64,000 bases of DNA from Salvelinus alpinus (lineage: Eukaryota; Chordata; Actinopteri; Salmoniformes; Salmonidae): the NCBI RefSeq assembly GCF_045679555.1, contig NC_092096.1, forward strand, positions 28,652,364 to 28,716,363. The letters are read 5' to 3'. Position 1 is the first letter of the stretch. Every line of letters begins with the position of its first letter. A program made the position numbers and the translations under genes. Shown one piece after another: positions 56,741 to 64,000 of this stretch. The notes under the pieces are model-generated. The model worked only from the letters and a program-made list of their open reading frames with translations, ran no database searches and was not told where the DNA came from.

Positions 56741-59700
56741 ATGAGCATGGCTACTACAGGTCATTTAAATAGGTTGAGTTGTTTATTTACAAGGTTTACA
56801 ACTGTTACTCAACTGAAACACTGCACAGGTGAGTACTGTCTATTGTAAAACTTGCAAGATTAAGGAACGCGTTTTGTGAACACAATCTCAAGTGCTGAAA
56901 GGATTTTGTCAACTAACTATCTAGTTAATGTTAGCGCACATATATAGCAAGCATTTCTGAGGCAGAGAACCCAGCTGGCTAGCAATCTTGTGACTGTAGC
57001 TTGGCAGTTATTAATCACATCATACTGTACCTTTTGATTTATGTAAACCAATGTATCCACAACAGGCGTTGTGCCTGTCCTTCACAAGTCAACTATCCGT
57101 GGACCTTCCATTGATGATGATTGGTAAGTAGATAGCTTGCTACGTAGCCTTAGTTACAGTAAATCATAATTTTGTGAGTGTGTGCATTGCGATGACTTTG
57201 TTCATTTCTTGTCACCTTCATTGCAGTAAGGTGGAAATTGGTGTGACATCTGATGGGAAGACCATAGTGTGCTACCATCCCTCTGAGGATGTTCCTTATG
57301 AACTTACCCAGGTAAGAAATTAGAACTTGGATTTGCCAATACTGACGTTAACAGAGATGATGGGGAAAGGGAAACATTTAAATACTGTAAATACTGCATT
57401 TGCAAACACATAAAGCCCTGCAGATTGATCTGTGAAATCATGATGTCTGTGGAAGGCTGAGATTTACCTGCCAGCAAGATGCCCCTTTTCTCACCATGCT
57501 GACTATTAAACGGCAAAATAAGCCCTGCAATTTAGGTTGAAAAACAGCATAAATGGCCTTTGATTGTTATGGCTTTCTTATGTATTTGTGACACTGTAGC
57601 CCATTCTATGGCCAAACCCCCTGACCAATCCGGCAGAAACACATGACCAGGTGCTGAAGGCCCACCTCGGAAGGGAGGTGCTGCAGAACAAACAGGCCCC
57701 CACCATTGAGGAGCTCAGCAAAATGTTTCACACCACCAAGCACCGCTGGTACCCTGTGGGACAGTAAGTAGACCTTCTATGATTGAATCACTTTAGTGAT
57801 AGTCAGTACTAACTGGGCACTGTCTAAATTATGAAGAGATACTCAGAAGGAGAAAATGATGTTGATGATTGCTCAAAGCATGGCAATAGATAGATGCCAC
57901 ACCCGTTCCATATTAAATATTGGTACTGAACTCACATGGCACTTCCTTAGTATTAAAGGCCCAGTGCAGTCAAAAATGTAATTTCCTGAGTTTTATATAT
58001 ACTTCAATACTGATGTTGGAAGAGTGCTGTGAAAATGATAATGCTCTTTTGGTGTAAGAGGGCTGTTTGAAAAGGTTGTCTGAAATTTCGGCCTGCTTGG
58101 TGACATCACCAGGCAGTAAATTAGTTAATAGACCAATATGAAAGAGTTTCAAACGTCTCTGCCAATAACGAGGCTTCCGATTTCCCCTCCCCACTCCGAC
58201 AGTCCTAGCAAAATTCTTGCTCGAGAAATTGCTCTTGCTAAGAAGCTATTTTTGTTTGTTTTTGACCATTTTGATTGAAAATAATCCCAGTAGGGTACAT
58301 AATTGTTACCCAGAAATGATTTGATATTGAGATAACGTTTGCATTGGGCCTTTTAAGTATCCACAATGTACCTTAAGTTGCTAATTTGTAAATGAATGTA
58401 ATGCTAATGTATTGAGTGAGAAACTTGCATGAAGGTGGGTAAAATCCTCACTCAGTCCTTTTTAAAATCACCTATAGAGTGCATTCGCAAAGTATTCAGA
58501 CCCCTTCCCTTTTTCCACATTTTGTTACGTTACAGCCCTATTCTAAAATTTAGGGGAAAAAAATATTTGATCCATATTCACACAATACCCCATAATGACA
58601 AAGTGAAAACAGGTTTTTAGACATGTTTGCACATTTTTATTAAAATTTAAAAACATAAACGTTATGTAAATAAGACCCTTTGCTATGACACTCGAAATTG
58701 GGCTCAGGTGCATTCTGTTTCCATTGATCATCCTTGAGATGTTTCTACTGCTTGATTGGAGTCCACCTGGCATATACCTAAACATTTCTGCAGCATTGAA
58801 GGTCCCCAAGAACACAGTGGCCTCCATCATTCTTAAATGGAATAAGTTTGGAACCACCAAGACTCTTCCTAGAGCTGGCCGCTCGGCCAAACTGAGCAAT
58901 CGGGGGAGAAGGCCTTAGTCAGGGAGGTGACCAAGAACCCCATGGTCACTCTGCTAGAGTTCCTATGTGGAGAAAGGAGAACCTTCCAGAAGGACAACTA
59001 TCTTTGCAGCACTCCACCAATCAGGGCTTTATGGTAGTGGCCAGACGGAAGCCACTCCTCAGTAAAAGGCACATGACAGTCCACTTGGAGTTTGCCAAAA
59101 GGCACCTAAAGGACTCTCAGGCCATGATAAACAAGACTCTCTGGTCTGATGAAACCAAGATTGAACTATTTGGCCTGAATGACAAGCGTCACGCCTGGAG
59201 GAAACCTGGCACCATGCCTACGGTGAAGCATGGTGGTGGCAGGTTCATACTGTGTGGATGTTTTTCAGTGGCAGGGACTGGGAGACTAGTCAGGATTGAG
59301 GGAAAGATGAACGGAGCAAAGTACAGATAGATCCTTGATGAAAAACTGCTCCAGAGCACTCGTGATCTCAGACTGGGGGCGAAGGTTCACCTTCCAACAG
59401 GACAACGACTTTAAGCACACAGCCAAGACCATGCAGGAGTGGCATCGGGACAAATCTCTGAATGTCCTTGAGTGGCCCAGACAGAGCCCGGACTTGAACC
59501 CGACTGAACATCTCTGGAGAGACCTGAACATTGATGTGCAGCGACGCTCCCTATCCAACCTGATAGAGGTTGTAACACTTGCACAACACACCCCAGGATC
59601 TTCAGAGAAGAATGGGAGAAACTCCCCAAATACACGTGTGTCAAGCTTGTAGCGTCATACCCAAGTAGACTCGAGGCTATAATCGCTGCCAAGGGTGCTT

Positions 59701-59996
59701 CAACAAAGTACTGAGTAAAGGGTCTGAATACTTATAAATGTGATTTTTCAGTTTTTTATTTTTAATTACATTTGCAAAGATTTCTAAAAACCTGTTTTCA
59801 CGTTGTCATTATGGTGTAGATTGAGAGATTACAATTTAATTCATTTCAGAATAAGGCTGTAACAAAGTGTGGAAAAAGTCAAAGGGTCTGAATACTTTCC
59901 GAATCCACTGTATATTGAAAATTTTAACTTTTGTTCCTTTTTTTTCTTAGGTACCATATGCGACGCAGAAAGAGAGATCCTCCAAAAGACAGATAG
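56741..59996 (+). CDS. mrpl42: mitochondrial large-subunit ribosomal protein L42, 5 exons
   Basis: mL42 is a structural protein of the large subunit of the mitochondrial ribosome. Exons: 56741-56828, 57066-57123, 57227-57311, 57600-57763, 59951-59996; 441 bases, 146 aa (human 142), all in phase. The N-terminus (residues 1-30, Arg/Ser/Thr rich without acids) looks like a mitochondrial import signal. Conserved parts are [51 protein letters not shown] and the basic end [12 protein letters not shown] second ATG at 56747 could also start. The long last intron holds a Tc1 (58478-59910). The gene is followed by ube2n, as in human. Confidence 0.93.
58478..59910 (+). mobile_element. Tc1/mariner copy in mrpl42 intron 4
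   Basis: The ends GAGTGCATTCGCAAAGTATTC and GAATACTTTCCGAATCCACTG are inverted. The + strand transposase: 58685-58918 HTH part, 58965-59330 with first Asp ([13 protein letters not shown]), [13 protein letters not shown], and 59335-59652 with second Asp ([12 protein letters not shown]) and final Glu ([14 protein letters not shown]). All three catalytic residues are readable, but the frame is broken at least twice. Confidence 0.88.
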
Positions 59997-60105
59997 TTGT
60001 TAAGGAGTTTCTTACCTTAAGAATCATTGATACCGTACATAATTATTAGCTTGGCTCACCCCCCCAAATCCCAAACTGTTTTGTGTGCAATTATTTGTGC
60101 TGTAA

Positions 60106-60111
60106 AATAAA
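60106..60111 (+). promoter_or_regulatory. poly(A) signal of mrpl42
   Basis: AATAAA 110 bases after the mrpl42 stop codon. Confidence 0.75.
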
Positions 60112-61372
60112 ATTAACAAATCTGTAGTTGCGCACTTTTATGTTTGCTTTGAAGCAGATTACCAAAACTGTCAGTTGTCATATATGCATATATTCATATG
60201 CATAGCTCATATATCAAGCACATATATTGAGCATCATTTGGTGACTTTAGTGCCCATGGGCTGCTTAAGAGCCTGCCTGCAACCATATGATTAACACTTG
60301 CACAACACACCCCATGACTAGACATGAAACTGCTGTTGCTCAAAACACAGTTCCCCAATAACACAAAGAGCATTCTAGTCTCAGCAGATTCTAATCGCAC
60401 AAACAAACATAGAATACTAAACTCATCTGATTGACTCAAGTCATTGCACACACTCCCTCTATTCAGGAGACCTTTAACCCCAGTTCCCCTTATTTCACTG
60501 TTCTTTGACACACATACATTTCATCGCATGAACACACCCACTTCACCCCCCTCTCCTACTGGTCAGGTGCCAAGAGCAGAGGACTCTGCTGTGCACCAAT
60601 GGGGCTCCTGTTCTGGCTAGAGCAGGCCCGCCTCCAACTCTTCACCGACCAGTCAGAAGAGCAGAACTACCAGAATTAACCGACATCATATTGTGTATAA
60701 AACCTAATGCACGCTCTGTTTAGGGACTTTTTTCGGCTAGTTCCTTCTGAGCTAAATGAATGAGTCCGTGCACGTTTTGTCAGATATCTTTACATCCAAT
60801 TAAACTGTCTTACTATATACCGATCCACCCTGTCCTGCGTCTTAACTTGGTCTCATTTCTCTAGTAACGATTCATCAACACAGTGAAATATATATTTTCC
60901 CTATGTGCTGAATACCTTTTATTTCATGAAATTCTGGGACATGGTTAAGGTATCTGCATGTTATTGTGGAGGAAGAAGGAGAACACTGCAATAGCGGCGT
61001 AGCGGGAGAAAGAAAAAGCTGCAACTGGGACTCAAACTTTGGCTCCTACTGTGCAGAACAATATTACATTGATTGTGATAACTGTCCATTTTTACGATAA
61101 TTTCAATTCAGTCCATGTCTTAAGTTTTTGGGATTCAAAGAAATTACAATAAAGAGTACGTTCATATTTCTAGTATTTTCTCTAAGATTTTGAAAGCACC
61201 CACTCCTGGAACATGAAGTTCGTTTAATTGAAATATGTTCACGCTGGTCGTTGACCAAAATACATTTCCCAGCATTCACAATCCCGTCAGAGGCCAACAC
61301 CATTCACCGGAAGGCGTGTTTGTCGGCGACGAAGGAGTGAACATACAAAAATATTGTATACAGTAAAACAAG
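60112..61372. other. mrpl42-ube2n intergenic region
   Basis: No gene is seen. About 60540-60880 looks promoter-like (TGTATAAAACCTAATGCACG) followed by AATTAAA, and may be an LTR-type fossil, but I could not find its ends. The last 100 bases before 61373 form the ube2n 5' UTR. Confidence 0.3.
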
Positions 61373-63579
61373 ATGGCAGGACTACCCCGCAGGATTATAA
61401 AGGTAATTCCAAAAACCCCATGCAATAAATAGTTCACAAGCCGTAGTTCGGTCCCCTTTGAGTTGCATAGAAAAATAAGACTCGGCACGTGCATTGCCAT
61501 GTATTTGCTAGCTAACTAACGTTACTTCCGTTAGCTAGGTACTGTATGTCTCAGGCTCAGCCCCAAGTCAGAGGAATGTTTGGTCAAATGTATTAACCTT
61601 CCTGCTGAGTATGGCCCAAGTCTACTTAATTGCCTATGTGTTGAAAGTAATACTTTTCTTAGTGTACATGTATTGAAGTAACCTTGCTATGGTCTCAAGT
61701 TAGCGATCTGAGCGATGACCCTCGACTGGCACTGCTAGCTAACGTTAGCAACGTACATACAGCTAGCAAATTTAGCTAGTTAGATATTGATGGAACTTGC
61801 TGTACTACTGGACTCCAGAGTATGTATTATAAACTCACATTTACTTGCTTGGTTTATTGTGTATGAAAGTGCTTTGGGTAGCAAAGCTAACTTGGCTGTA
61901 GTATAGGAACCGGAGGCAGTGCAGGTATTTCTCTCAAACTGTGTCTAGGCCCAATGAGCAGGATCAGGAGATCTTGTTGGTCTTGCAGGAGTTCTGTGTC
62001 AGAAATAAATGAAGCGACATGGGACAATAGTTTGTCATACATATACAAGGTGGCTGCAAAAACAAATGTTTGACAGAAACATTCAATTTATCAGCCTACT
62101 CAACTGGCCTAACTTACTGACTTGCCTAGTTGAATAAAAAAACTGAGAAGACAAACATTTACAGTGGTGTTATAGTGTACATGGGCCTATCAGTGAGTTA
62201 TATATGAAAGTTATTGATAATACATTTTTTTCCATCAGAATGACAGTCATACCATGAAGATGTTACATGTTTGTTCTCACTAGGCCTCAGACATAATTCA
62301 CAAAAAACAGACTTTGCAGCTAGTCCACCTCCAGGCATGTAATTATTATGTATTTTGTTTGTTTAACCTTTTATTTAACTGCAATAGAATGTATCCTATG
62401 AGCTCTTAGCTGAGGATCTAAAGCACTGCGTGAGTGACCATTTTGTGCTCTTGAAAGAGACAAGACAGAAGTGAATGTTCATTGTCCCTAAAAAGTTCAG
62501 AAACAGAATGTCAAACCTGATCTTGAATGCATGGATGGCTGTCCTTGCACCAAAACATAGTTGTCCAAAACCTTGGTAACTATTGACCCTGACCTGACAT
62601 CTGGTTGTTGGTGCTAATCTGTCTTGCTACATCTGTGTCGCATTCTCCTTGAGACAATTTAAACTGGGTTCACTTCAAACATGACACGTTTCTGTCTATC
62701 TACCTGCATGTCTCGATCTGTATCTCTGTCCGTGTTCAGGAGACTCAGCGTTTGTTGGCCGAACCCGTTCCTGGAATAAAGGCAGAGCCTGATGAGGCGA
62801 ATGCACGTTACTTCCATGTGGTGATTTCAGGGCCCCAGGACTCCCCTTTCGAAGGAGGCACCTTTAAACTTGAACTCTTTCTGCCAGAAGAATATCCCAT
62901 GGCAGCTCCCAAAGTGCGATTCATGACCAAAATCTACCACCCCAATGTGGACAAGCTGGGTAGGATATGCCTAGACATCTTGAAAGGTGAGTTATCCAGA
63001 TTCACAATTATCATTAGTCACAGTCATGTCCTGACTCAAAGTATGACTCCTTCCTCCACCATTTTCTTTTTCTCTCACAGATAAGTGGTCCCCAGCTTTG
63101 CAGATCCGCACAGTGCTGCTATCAATCCAAGCATTATTAAGTGCTCCTAACCCTGATGACCCACTTGCAAACGATGTTGCAGAGCAGTGGAAATCAAACG
63201 AAGCCCAAGCCATTGAGACAGGTGAGACAGCGCACGCATGTGTCATGTTCATGTTTAAAGTGAACCCAGTTTAAATTCTCACCCCTTGGCACGTAAATTA
63301 TTTTGCATCCTCTGATCAAGAGTACCTATCGCTGAATGTGAACAAAGCCTGATTTTAAACAGAGGCAGTGAGTGTGAGAAGGAACCAATTACTTACTGCT
63401 CTTGTAGTGCTCTTCACTTCAGCCTCCTAAAGTGCCACTGCAGGTCAAATCAATTCAGAGATAGCAAGACATTCCTTCAAGAAGAATGCTGATACCTGTA
63501 GTTAATGAACCCCCTCTCTGTGCACCTTGCAGCTCGGACATGGACCAGGCTTTATGCGGGAAACAGCATTGAGGTATAG
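61373..63579 (+). CDS. ube2n: ubiquitin-conjugating enzyme E2 N (Ubc13), 4 exons
   Basis: UBE2N, paired with a UEV partner, builds K63-linked ubiquitin chains in NF-kB signalling and DNA damage tolerance. Exons: 61373-61402, 62740-62986, 63081-63221, 63533-63579; 465 bases, 154 aa (human 152), in phase. The start [10 protein letters not shown] is the family start. The HPN motif ([19 protein letters not shown]) and the active-site Cys within GRICLDIL are intact. [18 protein letters not shown] forms the C-terminal helices, and the end is [15 protein letters not shown]. Two residues are added at the C-terminus compared with mammals. Intron 1 (1.3 kb) has a SINE-tail remnant near 62105-62140 and otherwise nothing notable. 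Confidence 0.97.
62105..62145 (+). repeat. SINE tail remnant
   Basis: TTACTGACTTGCCTAGTTGA followed by ATAAAA matches the 3' tail of the SINE at 41127-41365. No head is visible. Confidence 0.4.
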
Positions 63580-63936
63580 AAGAAAACAGACGGGCACTGG
63601 ATGTTAACACAACCAAGATGATCTCCTTTATTTGCATTTAAAGGACAGTCTTAGACAAAAAAAACAAGATAAAAGCAAGCAAAAAAAATGGTAAAGAATA
63701 TATTTACGAAACTACTGCAGCCCTCTGATTTTATGGCACATAGCAATGTGTTTTGTCTTTGTCCTGGCTCACTGCTCGAATGCATGGACAGAGGCTGATG
63801 CCCAACCACAGCTTTCTGTTTCTCCGGGGGGGGGGGGGGGGTGAACGACAAGTCTCTGTGCACCACCGAGGGGTTACAAACATAGGACATCGCCCTGGAC
63901 CCACAGTCATACAATGGGTCAGTTTAGTCAAAGATC

Positions 63937-63942
63937 AATAAA
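63937..63942 (+). promoter_or_regulatory. candidate poly(A) signal of ube2n
   Basis: AATAAA 357 bases after the ube2n stop. The 3' UTR before it includes a G run at about 63826-63841. A longer 3' UTR beyond the window cannot be excluded. Confidence 0.5.
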
Positions 63943-64000
63943 CTGAGGGAGTTTGTGACACCAAATACCCACCCATTTGAAAATGTCCACTTGAGGTTAT

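Noticed and set aside
60194-60511. 105-codon - strand frame
   Set aside because: No recognisable domain or splice context; composition like surrounding intergenic sequence.
63651-63931. Proline-rich frames on the - strand
   Set aside because: Created by the G run at 63826-63841 in the ube2n 3' UTR.

Overview
The window is a piece of a salmonid-type fish genome (Oncorhynchus/Salmo/Salvelinus group). The host genes have short exons with GT-AG introns and fish-like protein sequences. The introns and spacers are packed with repeats I recognise from salmonids: many Tc1/mariner copies, hAT-type elements with CAGGG or CAGTGG ends, tRNA- and 5S-derived SINEs, and L1 and L2-like LINE relics. Repeat names rest on recognition by eye; no search was run.

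Layout. Positions 1-162 hold the end of an unrecognised single-pass membrane protein on the + strand. INTS13 (asunder), an Integrator subunit, lies on the - strand at 1161-13496 with 16 coding exons that join in frame to 702 codons. ANO6 (TMEM16F, a calcium-activated phospholipid scramblase) lies on the + strand at 16524-38513. Its first coding exon exists in two copies (16524-16617 and 26173-26242) inside a tandem segmental duplication of about 2 kb, and the two copies are now about 10 kb apart because of nested transposons. PWP1 (15 coding exons, 492 aa) is at 45835-53148 +. An intronless SSUH2-like gene is at 55317-56384 -. MRPL42 (5 exons, 146 aa) at 56741-59996 + is head-to-head with SSUH2. 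UBE2N (4 exons, 154 aa) is at 61373-63579 +. The reading frame was followed by hand across every splice junction of INTS13, ANO6, PWP1, MRPL42 and UBE2N. All junctions are phase-compatible and each total is divisible by three, so these look like intact host genes.

The genes do not form one pathway. INTS13 works in 3'-end processing of small nuclear RNAs and transcription attenuation, ANO6 in membrane lipid scrambling, PWP1 in nucleolar/chromatin control of rRNA synthesis, MRPL42 in the mitochondrial ribosome and UBE2N in K63 ubiquitin chains. The human orthologues of five of them are all on chromosome 12, so this is a rearranged block of one ancestral vertebrate linkage group.

The most interesting signals are small in-frame duplications at splice sites. 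In INTS13 a 57-bp unit carrying the end of an exon plus its donor is repeated three times, all open in frame. In ANO6 a 42-bp duplication creates two in-frame acceptors for a membrane exon. ANO6 also has duplicated first exons whose length differences are all whole codons, and one GC-AG intron. Around 18.2-25.3 kb the transposons nest up to four levels deep, several with readable target-site duplications that give a relative order of insertion.
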